In this document: piece after piece, positions 50,066 through 58,283 of the stretch
How positions within the stretch are numbered: position 1 is the stretch's first letter
How the letters are laid out: the number at the start of each line of letters is the position of its first letter
Assembly (NCBI RefSeq): GCF_036231965.1
Contig: NZ_CP109499.1
Location: forward strand, 4,588,001-4,652,000
Length of the DNA: 64,000 nucleotides
Direction of reading: 5' to 3'
Source of the DNA: Streptomyces sp. NBC_01428
GTDB lineage: Bacteria > Actinomycetota > Actinomycetes > Streptomycetales > Streptomycetaceae
Notes under the pieces: model-generated
What the model saw: the letters and a program-made list of their open reading frames with translations, nothing else
What the model was told of the DNA's origin: nothing
Database searches by the model: none
Position numbers and translations under genes: made by a program

Positions 50066-51387
50066 CCGGCGTCCGGCTCGGTGGCGGCCGTGGGCGAGCT
50101 GCCCTTGGCGGTGTCCGGTGCGTCCTCGGCGGCCCAGCGGAGCGCGAGCGCCGTGGCCTTCCGGGACGCCTCGGCGACCGCTTCGGGTCCGCCACCGGCC
50201 CGGGCGGCCGCGTACCCCACGAGAAACGTGGTCAGCGGTGCGGCCGGCCTCGCCACTGCGTGGGCGGCGTCACGGGCCAGGTCGAGCAGCACGCCGGTGT
50301 CGACGTCCAGATCGATGCCCAGCTCGTCCTTGACTGCGGTAATCCATTCATCCAACACGTGCCCATGCTCCCTAATGCGTGCCCGCGCGGCGGCGATGTC
50401 GTCCCAGGTGTCGCAGTCGAAGGACGCGACGGGGTCGGAGAGGCGAAGAAGGCCGAGCGCGGCGACCAGCCGGCGCAGCGGCAGGCCGCCGAGTCCGCCG
50501 TGGGCGGCTCCCAGCACGGCCAGTTCACGGCGCAGCGCGTGGGTCCGGTAGGCGGCCACGAGGGGTTGGTCGCGTCCGTCGGGGTCGGTGAGGACGACGC
50601 CGTCCGGACGGGCGTCGGCGTCGGTGACGTGCCTTTCCCCGGCGGACGGGGAGGGGCCTTCGGCGGTTCGGGATCCCCGATCGGGCGGGGTGACCGCGTC
50701 GGCGGAGGCGCCTTGGGCCGTCGAGGCCGCCTGCTCGGGCGGTGTGCCGGGGGAAGGCGGGGCGACCGGGGCGTCTTGGGCGGCGCCCTCGCTCGGAGAG
50801 CCGGCCGGGGCGGCGGCGTCCGTGCTCCGGCGGTCGGCAGAGGCGGGGTCGAGGGCGGGAGGGGCTTCCTCAAGGGTTCCTGGGCTGCCCCGCACCTCTC
50901 GGGAGACACTCGGAGGCGCCGCGAGAGCCGCTGAGCCGCCCTCGGGGGCTCCCGGAGCGGCGTGGGGGACCGTGGCGGCGCCCGCACCGGCGAGAGCGTC
51001 CAGCAGGCGCCGTACCGTCTTCTCGTCCAGGAACGGCAGGTCGGCCGAGAGCACGACGACGTACGGCGCCGTGGTGTGCCGCAGGCCGGCGTCGAGCGCG
51101 GCGACGGGTCCGCCGCCCGGCGGGTCCTCGCGGGCCCACCGCACGGGTCGGGCGGTGGCCCGGGGTTCCGCCACGACCACGGTGACCGCCGCGTCGGCGC
51201 ACGCGGCGAGCACCCGGTCGAGCAGGGCCCGGCCGCCCACACGCACCCCGGGTTTGTCCGCGCCGCCGAGCCGCCGAGCGGACCCGCCCGCGAGCACGAC
51301 GGCGTCGTACGCGACGGCGTCGGACACATCGGGCAGACCGGGCCCGCCCGGTCGCCCCGGCGCATCCGGTCGCTCGATCGCGGTCAT
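50062..51387 (-). CDS. MobA-like nucleotidyltransferase with C-terminal DUF6457-like domain
   Basis: 441 residues from ATG 51387. The N-terminal NTP-transferase (about 25-150) has AVVLAGGSARRLGGADKPGV and VVLSADLPFLDEKTVRRLLD. A roughly 140-residue Ala/Pro/Ser linker follows, then the end of the transferase fold (GVVLTDPDGRDQPLVAAYRT, FDCDTWDDIAAARA). A helical C-terminal domain begins LDEWITAVKDELGIDLDVDT and matches the actinobacterial DUF6457 type. MobA attaches GMP or CMP to molybdopterin. The linker is inserted inside the transferase, which is unusual. Possibly leaderless (CATACT at 51394-51399, 6-nt gap). Confidence 0.85.
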   Translation of the reverse strand: MTAIERPDAPGRPGGPGLPDVSDAVAYDAVVLAGGSARRLGGADKPGVRVGGRALLDRVLAACADAAVTVVVAEPRATARPVRWAREDPPGGGPVAALDAGLRHTTAPYVVVLSADLPFLDEKTVRRLLDALAGAGAATVPHAAPGAPEGGSAALAAPPSVSREVRGSPGTLEEAPPALDPASADRRSTDAAAPAGSPSEGAAQDAPVAPPSPGTPPEQAASTAQGASADAVTPPDRGSRTAEGPSPSAGERHVTDADARPDGVVLTDPDGRDQPLVAAYRTHALRRELAVLGAAHGGLGGLPLRRLVAALGLLRLSDPVASFDCDTWDDIAAARARIREHGHVLDEWITAVKDELGIDLDVDTGVLLDLARDAAHAVARPAAPLTTFLVGYAAARAGGGPEAVAEASRKATALALRWAAEDAPDTAKGSSPTAATEPDAG

Positions 51388-51393
51388 CCCCCG

Positions 51394-51399
51394 AGTATG
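51394..51399 (-). promoter_or_regulatory. -10 box of leaderless mobA-like/moeA transcript
   Basis: Minus-strand CATACT ends 6 nt before the ATG at 51387. Confidence 0.4.
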
Positions 51400-51465
51400 G
51401 GCGCCCGAAGGATCATTGCCACCCCCGTACACAGCATGTGGACGGGGAGGACCTGCCCACCGGTG

Positions 51466-53103
51466 CTAGAGCGTGCGCAGCAGCACCGCCGGCTGTTCCA
51501 CACAGTCCGCCACATACCGCAGGAAGCCGCCCGCCGTACCGCCGTCGCACACCCGGTGGTCGAAGGTGAGCGAGAGCTGTACGACCTGACGCACCGCCAA
51601 CTCGCCCTGGTGCACCCAGGGCTTGGGGATGATGCGGCCGACGCCGAGCATGGCCGCCTCGGGGTGGTTGATGATCGGTGTGGAGCCGTCGACGCCGAAC
51701 ACCCCGTAGTTGTTCAGGGTGAAGGTGCCTCCGGTGAGGTCGGCCGGGGTCAGCGTGCCGGTGCGGGCCGCCTCGGTCAGCCGGGCGAACTCGGCGCTGA
51801 GTCCCTCGGCGTCCCGACCGTCCGCCTCCCGCACGACCGGGACCACGAGCCCCCGTTCGGTCTGGGCCGCGAACCCCAGGTGCACCCGGTCGAGCCGGAC
51901 GATCTCACGGGCCTCCAGGTCGACCGTCGAGTTGAGCTCGGGGAACCGGGCCAGCGCGGCGGTGCAGATCCGGGCCAGCAGGGCGAGCAGCGAGATCTTC
52001 GCGCCACCCGCGGCGTTCATCGCCGTGCGGGCCCGCATCAGCTCCGTCGCGTCGGCGTCCACCCAGCAGGTCGCGTCGGGGATCTCCCGCCGGCTCCGGG
52101 AGAGCTTGTCGGCGACGGCTCCGCGCACGCCCCGCAGGGGAACACGGACTCCGCTCGGAGCGGTGCCCCGGGAGACACCGGACGCGCCGGGCACGACCTC
52201 GGTGATGTCCGCGTACGAGGATGCGCTGTTCCGCCCCGCGCCCCGCGAGGCCGCGTCGGTGTACCCGTCCGTGTCCGCCGCTGTCGCCGGGACGCCGAGC
52301 GGCTCCATGACGGACGAGGACGCCATCCGGCCGCCCGCCGCAGCGCGCAGCGCGTACTCCACGTCGGCCCGCAGAATCAGGCCGTCGGGGCCGGAGCCCT
52401 CCAGCTCCCGCAGGTCCACGCCGTTCTCCCGGGCGAGCCGGCGCACGAGGGGCGAGATGACCGGCACGGGCCCGTCCCCCCGAGCGGTTCCGTTCCGAGA
52501 GGCCGGTGCGTCCGCCTCCGCGGCGGTCCCGGTCGCGCCTGTCTGTTCCTGCCGTCCCGGTTCACGCGAACCGGCCACCGCACCAGGAGCCGCCGGGGCG
52601 GCCGAAGCGGCGGGAGTTCCAGCACCGCTCCGGTCCGTCGCGGCGTCGCGCGTCGGTGCGCCCGCCGGAGACGGTGCGCCCGTCGGACGACGGCCGCCGC
52701 CGGCCGGACCGCCCGGCGTCCGCTGCTCGCCGGCCGAGGGACCGCCCGAAGGCCGGACCCTGCGACGCCGCGCCGGGGGCGCTCCCGTGCCGTAGCCCAC
52801 CAGCACGTTCCCTGAGCCCTCGTCGTCCTGGGCCTTCTCGTCCTCGCCGGAGGCCGGCGTGCCCACGGCTACGGTCAGCAGCGGTGCGCCGACCGGCAGT
52901 TCCGTGCCCTCCTCGCCGAAGCGGGCGGTGACCACGCCGCCGTAGGGGCAGGGCACCTCGACCATCGCCTTGGCCGTCTCGACCTCGACGACGGGCTGGT
53001 CGACCGCGACGACGTCGCCGATCTCCACCAGCCAGCGGACGATCTCCGCCTCGGTGAGTCCCTCCCCGAGGTCGGGGAGCTTGAACTCCAGCACCTGGGC
53101 CAT
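51466..53103 (-). CDS. bkdC: Branched-chain 2-oxoacid dehydrogenase E2, copy 2
   Basis: 545 residues from ATG 53103. Lipoyl domain at about 1-80 (FKLPDLGEGLTEAEIVRWLV, lipoylation site ETAKAMVEV). A very long Ala/Gly/Pro/Thr linker follows, then the E1/E3-binding domain (VRRLARENGVDLRELEGSGP), a second linker and the acyltransferase domain ending LTFDHRVCDGGTAGGFLRYV. It is 66 residues longer than copy 1, mostly linker. Its ATG overlaps the E1 beta stop by one base (TGATG). Confidence 0.93.
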   Translation of the reverse strand: MAQVLEFKLPDLGEGLTEAEIVRWLVEIGDVVAVDQPVVEVETAKAMVEVPCPYGGVVTARFGEEGTELPVGAPLLTVAVGTPASGEDEKAQDDEGSGNVLVGYGTGAPPARRRRVRPSGGPSAGEQRTPGGPAGGGRRPTGAPSPAGAPTRDAATDRSGAGTPAASAAPAAPGAVAGSREPGRQEQTGATGTAAEADAPASRNGTARGDGPVPVISPLVRRLARENGVDLRELEGSGPDGLILRADVEYALRAAAGGRMASSSVMEPLGVPATAADTDGYTDAASRGAGRNSASSYADITEVVPGASGVSRGTAPSGVRVPLRGVRGAVADKLSRSRREIPDATCWVDADATELMRARTAMNAAGGAKISLLALLARICTAALARFPELNSTVDLEAREIVRLDRVHLGFAAQTERGLVVPVVREADGRDAEGLSAEFARLTEAARTGTLTPADLTGGTFTLNNYGVFGVDGSTPIINHPEAAMLGVGRIIPKPWVHQGELAVRQVVQLSLTFDHRVCDGGTAGGFLRYVADCVEQPAVLLRTL

Positions 53104-54107
53104 CAGTTCACCGCCTCCCACTGCAGACGCCCCACGGCGTCCAGGATCCGGTCGACACCGGGCAGGTGGTGCCGCTCCAGCATGGGCGGCGGATACGGGA
53201 TGTCGAATCCCGCGACGCGCAGCACCGGCGCCTCCAGGTGGTGGAAGCAGCGCTCCGTGACGCGGGCCGCGATCTCCCCGCCCGGACCGCCGAAGCCGCC
53301 CGACTCGTGCACGACGACCGCGCGTCCGGTCCGCCGGACCGACGCCGCCACCGTCTCGTCGTCGAACGGCACCAGGGAGCGCAGGTCGACGACTTCGAGG
53401 TCCCAGCCCTCGGCCCGCGCCGCCTCGGCGGCTTCGAGGCACACGGGCACGGACGGCCCGTACGTGATGAGGGTGGCGCTCCGGCCCGAGCGCCGCACCA
53501 CCGCGCGGCCTATCGGTTCAACGGCCGGTGGCTCCTCGGGGTTCCAGGAGTCCTTCGACCAGTACAGCCGCTTGGGCTCCAGGAACACGACCGGGTCGTC
53601 GGAGGCGATGGCCTCGCGCAGCAGCCCGTAGGCGTCGGAGACCGTCGCCGGGGTGACGACATGGAGACCCGGGGTCGCCATGTAGTACGCCTCGGAGGAG
53701 TCGCTGTGGTGCTCGACGCCGCCGATGCCGCCGCCGTAGGGCACGCGGATCGTGATGGGCAGCGGCATGGCACCGCGGGTGCGGTTGCGCATCTTCGCCA
53801 CGTGCGAGACGAGCTGCTCGAACGCCGGGTAGGCGAACGCGTCGAACTGCATCTCCACGACCGGGCGCAGGCCGTACATGGCCATGCCGACGGCCGCGCC
53901 GAGGATGCCCGCCTCGGCGAGCGGGGTGTCCGTGCAGCGGTCCTCGCCGAACTCCGCGGCGAGCCCGTCGGTGACCCGGAAGACACCGCCGAGGGTGCCG
54001 ACGTCCTCGCCCATGACGTGGACGGTCGGGTCGGCCGCCATGGAGTCGCGCAGCGCTCGTCCGAGCGCCTGCGCCATGGTGGCCGGCTTGAGGGCAACCG
54101 TGGTCAT
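53103..54107 (-). CDS. bkdB: Branched-chain 2-oxoacid dehydrogenase E1 beta, copy 2
   Basis: 334 residues from ATG 54107 (AAGGAG 8 nt upstream); exactly the length of copy 1. MGEDVGTLGGVFRVTDGLAA, TIRVPYGGGIGGVEHHSDSS and FDIPYPPPMLERHHLPG are near-identical in placement to copy 1, with diverged flanks. ATGA overlap with E1 alpha (54104-54107) indicates coupled translation and equal subunit supply. Confidence 0.95.
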   Translation of the reverse strand: MTTVALKPATMAQALGRALRDSMAADPTVHVMGEDVGTLGGVFRVTDGLAAEFGEDRCTDTPLAEAGILGAAVGMAMYGLRPVVEMQFDAFAYPAFEQLVSHVAKMRNRTRGAMPLPITIRVPYGGGIGGVEHHSDSSEAYYMATPGLHVVTPATVSDAYGLLREAIASDDPVVFLEPKRLYWSKDSWNPEEPPAVEPIGRAVVRRSGRSATLITYGPSVPVCLEAAEAARAEGWDLEVVDLRSLVPFDDETVAASVRRTGRAVVVHESGGFGGPGGEIAARVTERCFHHLEAPVLRVAGFDIPYPPPMLERHHLPGVDRILDAVGRLQWEAVN

Positions 54108-55273
54108 CGCCCGGCTCCTTCCGGGCCGTGCGGGCCCGCTTCGTGCGAACCGTCCGCCTCCGCCTCCAGCTCCGCGCGCAACTGCGCTTCCTGCTCCAGC
54201 AGTTGCGGGGTGGGCCGGGCGTACACGTGGGCGAAGAGGTCCATGGGGTCGATCACCGGGTCCTGGTTCATGCGCTCGCGCAGGTCCGCGGCCATCACCT
54301 CGGCGTCGTCGCGCACCGCCTTGAGGGCGGCCTCGTCGAGCAGACCGCGCTCGGTCAGCTCGCGTTCGAGGAGGGTGACGGGGTCGTGCCCGCGCCAGGT
54401 CTCTACCTCGGAGTCGCCGCGGTAGCGGGTGGCGTCGTCGGCGTTGGTGTGGGCGTCGATGCGGTAGGTCACGGCCTCGACGAGAGTGGGACCGCCGCCG
54501 GCGCGCGCGTGGGCGATGGCCTCGCCGAGGACCTGGTGCACGGCCAGCGCGTCGTTGCCGTCGACCAGGCGGCCCGGCATCCCGTAGCCGACGGCCTTGT
54601 GGGCCAGCGACGGGGCGGCGGTCTGCTTGGCGAGCGGAACCGAGATGGCGAAGCCGTTGTTCTGGACGAGGAAGACGACCGGGGCCTGCCACACCGCGGC
54701 GAAGTTCAGCGCCTCGTGGAAGTCGCCCTCGCTGGTGCCGCCGTCGCCCACCAGGGCGAGCGCGACCACGTCGTCGCCCTTGAGGCGGGCGGCGTGCGCG
54801 AGGCCCACGGCATGCGGCAGCTGGGTCGCGAGCGGGGTGCTGAGGGGCGCGACGCGGTGCTCTCGCGGGTCGTAGCCGGTGTGCCAGTCGCCGCGCAGCA
54901 GGGTGAGGGCCTGGACGGGGTCGAGGCCGCGGGCGACAGCGGCGAGGGTGTCGCGGTAGCTCGGGAAGAGCCAGTCGCGGTCCTCGAGGACGAGCGCTGC
55001 GGCGACCTCGCAGGCCTCCTGCCCGGTGCTGGAGGGGTACACGGCGAGACGGCCCTGCTTGGTCAGAGCGGTGGCCTGCGTGTTGTAGCGGCGGCCGCGG
55101 ACCAGCTCCTTGTACAGACGGCGCAGCAGCTCCGGGTCGGCCTGCGCGGCCGCCTCGGTGCCGAGCACGCGATGGGGCAGCGCGTCGGGCAGCAGCGGCG
55201 CGGGGTCGGTGCGGGGCTGCCAGGCGGGCGGCGGCGTGGGCCGGTAGGCCCCTCGCTGCTCCATGACCGTCAT
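54104..55273 (-). CDS. bkdA: Branched-chain 2-oxoacid dehydrogenase E1 alpha, copy 2
   Basis: 389 residues from ATG 55273 with AGGAGG 7 nt upstream; the track extension to 55330 is unsupported. ThDP motif LVGDGGTSEGDFHEALNFAA...NN and EAVTYRIDAHTNADDATRYR are present. It lacks the Lys/Ala-rich N-terminal extension seen in copy 1. First gene of the operon. A TetR-type operator (55333-55346) lies 60 bp upstream, and a divergent Lrp-family gene starts at 55448. Confidence 0.94.
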   Translation of the reverse strand: MTVMEQRGAYRPTPPPAWQPRTDPAPLLPDALPHRVLGTEAAAQADPELLRRLYKELVRGRRYNTQATALTKQGRLAVYPSSTGQEACEVAAALVLEDRDWLFPSYRDTLAAVARGLDPVQALTLLRGDWHTGYDPREHRVAPLSTPLATQLPHAVGLAHAARLKGDDVVALALVGDGGTSEGDFHEALNFAAVWQAPVVFLVQNNGFAISVPLAKQTAAPSLAHKAVGYGMPGRLVDGNDALAVHQVLGEAIAHARAGGGPTLVEAVTYRIDAHTNADDATRYRGDSEVETWRGHDPVTLLERELTERGLLDEAALKAVRDDAEVMAADLRERMNQDPVIDPMDLFAHVYARPTPQLLEQEAQLRAELEAEADGSHEAGPHGPEGAGR

Positions 55274-55332
55274 GACGGCACCTCCTCGTGGGAGCGGCTT
55301 CAGACGCGTCACGGGTGTGATGCGCCTCACCT

Positions 55333-55346
55333 ACCGATTGTTCGGT
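55333..55346. promoter_or_regulatory. PaaR-like TetR operator, site 1
   Basis: ACCGATTGTTCGGT, a 14-bp near-palindrome matching the sites at 58192-58205 and 63472-63485 at 13 of 14 positions (aligned by strand). Upstream of bkd operon 2. Confidence 0.6.
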
Positions 55347-55376
55347 CGTCGGCACATTTTGGCTACAGGCGGCGCC

Positions 55377-55428
55377 AGGCTGTGGACAAACGGTTCTGCA
55401 CAGCCTGAGATGGACGCAGTACGTCCAT
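55377..55428. promoter_or_regulatory. Two inverted repeats in the bkd2/lrp intergenic region
   Basis: AGGCTGTG (55377-55384) with CACAGCCT (55399-55406), and ATGGACG (55410-55416) with CGTCCAT (55422-55428). The second sits just upstream of the Lrp-family RBS. Candidate autoregulatory sites for the Lrp-type protein. Confidence 0.45.
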
Positions 55429-55447
55429 GGTAGGGAGGCGGGGGGAC

Positions 55448-55948
55448 ATGGCACCTGAACAAATGGCCGAGCCGCCGGAGCCCGGCCCCGTCGATCCGCC
55501 CGCCCGGCCCCTCGACGCGATCGACCGGGACATCCTCCGCATGCTCCAGGCGGACGGCCGCGCCTCGATACGGTCCGTGGCCGAGCGGGTCCACGTGTCC
55601 CGGGCCAACGCCTACGCGCGGATCAACCGGCTCATCGAGGACGGTGTGATCCGCGGGTTCGGGGCCCGCGTCGACCACGAACGTGCTGGTCAGGGCACCT
55701 CGGCGTATATCACCCTCAAGATCGTGCAGAACTCCTGGCGCACGGTGCGCGAGCAGCTGAGGGTGCTCCCCGGGGCGTCCCACATCGCCCTGGTGGGCGG
55801 GGACTTCGATGTCCTGCTCCTGGTGCACACCCCGGACAACCGGGCCCTGCGCGAGCTGGTCCTCACCCGCCTCCAGGCCATTCCGGAGGTGCTCAGCAGC
55901 AGGACGCTGCTCGTCTTCGAGGAGGAGTACCTGGAGCCGGAGAACTGA
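55448..55948 (+). CDS. Lrp/AsnC-family transcriptional regulator
   Basis: 166 residues from ATG 55448 (GGGAGG 9 nt upstream). HTH at about 25-85 (LDAIDRDILRMLQADGRASI, HVSRANAYARINRLIEDGVI) and an alpha/beta RAM ligand-binding domain (YITLKIVQNSWRTVREQLRV, then HIALVGGDFDVLLLVHTPDN). Lrp-type regulators bind amino acids; in other bacteria the bkd operon is controlled by such a regulator (BkdR in Pseudomonas). Divergent orientation from bkd operon 2 makes it a likely local regulator responding to branched-chain amino acids (inference). Confidence 0.92.
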   Translation: MAPEQMAEPPEPGPVDPPARPLDAIDRDILRMLQADGRASIRSVAERVHVSRANAYARINRLIEDGVIRGFGARVDHERAGQGTSAYITLKIVQNSWRTVREQLRVLPGASHIALVGGDFDVLLLVHTPDNRALRELVLTRLQAIPEVLSSRTLLVFEEEYLEPEN

Positions 55949-56033
55949 CCCGACGGGCCCCCGGATCTCACGGCGGATCCCCGGACTCACCCGTTCGGGT
56001 CGTCGCCGTCCGGACCGGGCGCACGGCGGGCTC

Positions 56034-56624
56034 TCAGGCCTCCTTCCGGAGCCCTCCGAAGACCAGCAGCACCACGGCGTCGGCGACCTCACGCGCGCCC
56101 ATGCCCCGCGCGTCCGGCCGGTACCACTCCACGAGCGAGTTGATCATTCCGAAGACCAGCCGGGTCGCGAGCCTGACCTCCACGTCGCCCCGGACGTCCC
56201 CGTCGGCCGCGGCGGCCTTCAGGAGCTCGGCGACCTGGTGGTCGAACTCGCGGCGCCGCTCCAGCGCCCACCGCTCGGTGCCCGTGTTGCCGCGCACCCG
56301 CAGCAGCAGCGTCACGTAGGGCAGCTCCGAGGTGAGGACCTCGACCATGCGCCGGACGACGTACTCCAGGCGCTCCACGGCACGCCCCACGCGCGCGTCC
56401 TCCTCGTCGAGGATCCCGAAGAGGCCGTCGAGCGCCCGGCTCACGGCGCGCCGCAGCAGCTCCTCCTTGCCCGCGACGTGGTGGTAGATCGAGGACTTGG
56501 AGATGCCGGCCGCCTTGGACAGGTGCTCCATGGAGGTGCCGTCGTAGCCGCGGTCGTTGAAGACCTGGACGGCGACGGACAGGAGCGTCTCCGGGGTGTA
56601 CGTGTCGCGCTTGGCCGTGGTCAT
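56034..56624 (-). CDS. TetR-family repressor (PaaR-like)
   Basis: 196 residues from ATG 56624. N-terminal HTH (TPETLLSVAVQVFNDRGYDG, AAGISKSSIYHHVAGKEELL) and a helical effector domain with the TetR_C segment MINSLVEWYRPDARG. Second gene in an operon with 3-hydroxyacyl-CoA dehydrogenase (ATGA overlap at 56621-56624). Its neighbourhood of paa genes and shared palindromes suggests a phenylacetyl-CoA-responsive repressor like PaaR of Corynebacterium/Thermus (inference from context; the effector is not visible). Confidence 0.9.
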   Translation of the reverse strand: MTTAKRDTYTPETLLSVAVQVFNDRGYDGTSMEHLSKAAGISKSSIYHHVAGKEELLRRAVSRALDGLFGILDEEDARVGRAVERLEYVVRRMVEVLTSELPYVTLLLRVRGNTGTERWALERRREFDHQVAELLKAAAADGDVRGDVEVRLATRLVFGMINSLVEWYRPDARGMGAREVADAVVLLVFGGLRKEA

Positions 56625-58135
56625 GGGGTGCCCTCGCGCTTCTCGGTGGCGTACGCGTGACGGTAGAGCGCCAGGGACGGCGCGTAGCGCCCGGAAGGAT
56701 CGCGTACGTGCAGCTCGTCCAGGAGGTCGTACGACCAGTTCGTACCGAGCCTGCGGCTCCATTCGAACGGGCCCAGGGGGTAGTTGACGCCGAGGCGCAT
56801 CGCGGTGTCGATGTCCTCCTCGGTGGCGACGCCCTTGGCGACGGCGTCGTGCGCGAGGTCGACGATGCGGGCCACCGTGCGGGCCACGATCATGCCGGGG
56901 CAGTCCCCGATGACACTGACGTCCTTGCCGAGCGCCTGGAAGAGCCCGACGGCCTCGGACAGCGTCCGGGGGGCGGTGTCCTGGGACGCGGACAGGGCGA
57001 TGCGGGTCGCCCTGCGGTAGTCGAGCGCCAGGTCGAAGTAGACGACGTCGCGGAACTCGACCGAGGTCTGACCGTCGGCGAGGACGAGCTGCCCGCCACT
57101 GGGCAGCACCAGCCGGGTGCCGTGATCCTCCTCCTCACCACGGACCGGGATGCCCGCCTCGCGGATGAGGTCGAGGAGGTCGGCGGCGGGCCCCAGGTCC
57201 CCCTCGGCGACGACGTACGCGGGCGCCTGTGCCTTCTCCGCGTTGTGGGGCTCGGCCGCCTCGGCCTCGTCGCCGTGGTCGTACCAGCCGTGGCCGGTCT
57301 TGCGGCCGAGCCGGCCCGACTCGACGAGCCGCCGCTGCGCGAGCGAGGGCGTGAAGCGCACGTCCTGGAAGAACGACTGCCACACGGAGTGCGTGACGGA
57401 TTCGTTGACGTCCTGGCCGATCAGGTCGGTGAGTTCGAAGGCGCCCATCCGGAAGCCGCCGGACTCGCGCAGCACCGCGTCGATGGTGGCGGGGTCGGCG
57501 GCCTGCGCCTCGTGGACCGCGAAGGCCTCGGCGTAGAAGGGCCGCGCGATGCGGTTGACGATGAAGCCGGGCGTGTCCGCGCAGGCGACCGGGGTCTTGC
57601 CCCAGGCGCGGGCCAGCTCGTACGCGCGCGTGGCCGACGTGACGTCGGTCGCGTACCCGGAGACGACCTCGACGAGGGGCAGCAGCGGCGCCGGGTTGAA
57701 GAAGTGCAGTCCGACCAGACGGCCCGGGTTGCGCAGCGCGCCGCCGATGGCCGTGACGGACAGCGACGAGGTGTTGGTCGCGAGCAGGCAGTCCTCCCCG
57801 ACGATGTCCTCGAGGTCGCTGAACAGCTGCTGCTTGGCGTCGAGTTGTTCGAGCACCGCCTCGACGACGAGCAGGCAGTCCGCGAGGTCGGTGAGTACGG
57901 CGGCCGGGTGGAGCCGGGCGCGGGCGGCGTCCCGGTCGGCGCCGGAGAGCCGGTCCTTGGCGACGAGCCGGTCGAGCCGGGCGCCGATCGCCTCCGCCGC
58001 CGCCTCGGCACGCCCGGGAGCCGCGTCGTAGAGCCGTACGGGGTGGCCCGCCACCAGCGCGACCTGGGCGATGCCCTGGCCCATGGTGCCGGTTCCGACG
58101 ACTGCCACGGGGCTGCTGAGGTCGAGTGCTGTCAT
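56621..58135 (-). CDS. 3-hydroxyacyl-CoA dehydrogenase (PaaH/PaaC-like)
   Basis: 504 residues from ATG 58135 with GGGAGG 9 nt upstream. NAD-binding motif VVGTGTMGQGIAQVALVAGH, active-site region VGLHFFNPAPLLPLVEVV and IDAVLRESGGFRMGAFELTD, then a second C-terminal 3HCDH domain (GMIVARTVARIVDLAHDAVA). A length near 500 with a duplicated C-terminal domain is that of PaaH/PaaC, which oxidises 3-hydroxyadipyl-CoA late in phenylacetate breakdown. Divergent from paaN across an operator. Confidence 0.93.
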   Translation of the reverse strand: MTALDLSSPVAVVGTGTMGQGIAQVALVAGHPVRLYDAAPGRAEAAAEAIGARLDRLVAKDRLSGADRDAARARLHPAAVLTDLADCLLVVEAVLEQLDAKQQLFSDLEDIVGEDCLLATNTSSLSVTAIGGALRNPGRLVGLHFFNPAPLLPLVEVVSGYATDVTSATRAYELARAWGKTPVACADTPGFIVNRIARPFYAEAFAVHEAQAADPATIDAVLRESGGFRMGAFELTDLIGQDVNESVTHSVWQSFFQDVRFTPSLAQRRLVESGRLGRKTGHGWYDHGDEAEAAEPHNAEKAQAPAYVVAEGDLGPAADLLDLIREAGIPVRGEEEDHGTRLVLPSGGQLVLADGQTSVEFRDVVYFDLALDYRRATRIALSASQDTAPRTLSEAVGLFQALGKDVSVIGDCPGMIVARTVARIVDLAHDAVAKGVATEEDIDTAMRLGVNYPLGPFEWSRRLGTNWSYDLLDELHVRDPSGRYAPSLALYRHAYATEKREGTP

Positions 58136-58191
58136 GTGCGCGATCCTCCCGCACGGCGTTTTCCACAGATGCGGCGGACCCCCTTGTCCCG

Positions 58192-58205
58192 ACCGATCGT
58201 TCGGT
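58192..58205. promoter_or_regulatory. PaaR-like TetR operator, site 2
   Basis: ACCGATCGTTCGGT, the exact reverse complement of the site at 63472-63485, centred between the divergent 3-hydroxyacyl-CoA dehydrogenase/TetR operon (57 bp away) and paaN (79 bp away). Suits control of both and autoregulation. Confidence 0.75.
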
Positions 58206-58283
58206 TACTCTAACCCTGACTGTCCCTTCCTGCCCAGCTCGCGAGCTCGACGAAGAGCTCCTGAGACGAGGAGTTGGTCCTTG

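Noticed and set aside
55949..56033. Weak GC-rich inverted repeat between the Lrp and TetR genes considered as a terminator
   Set aside because: Pairing is imperfect and not clearly better than background in this GC-rich sequence.
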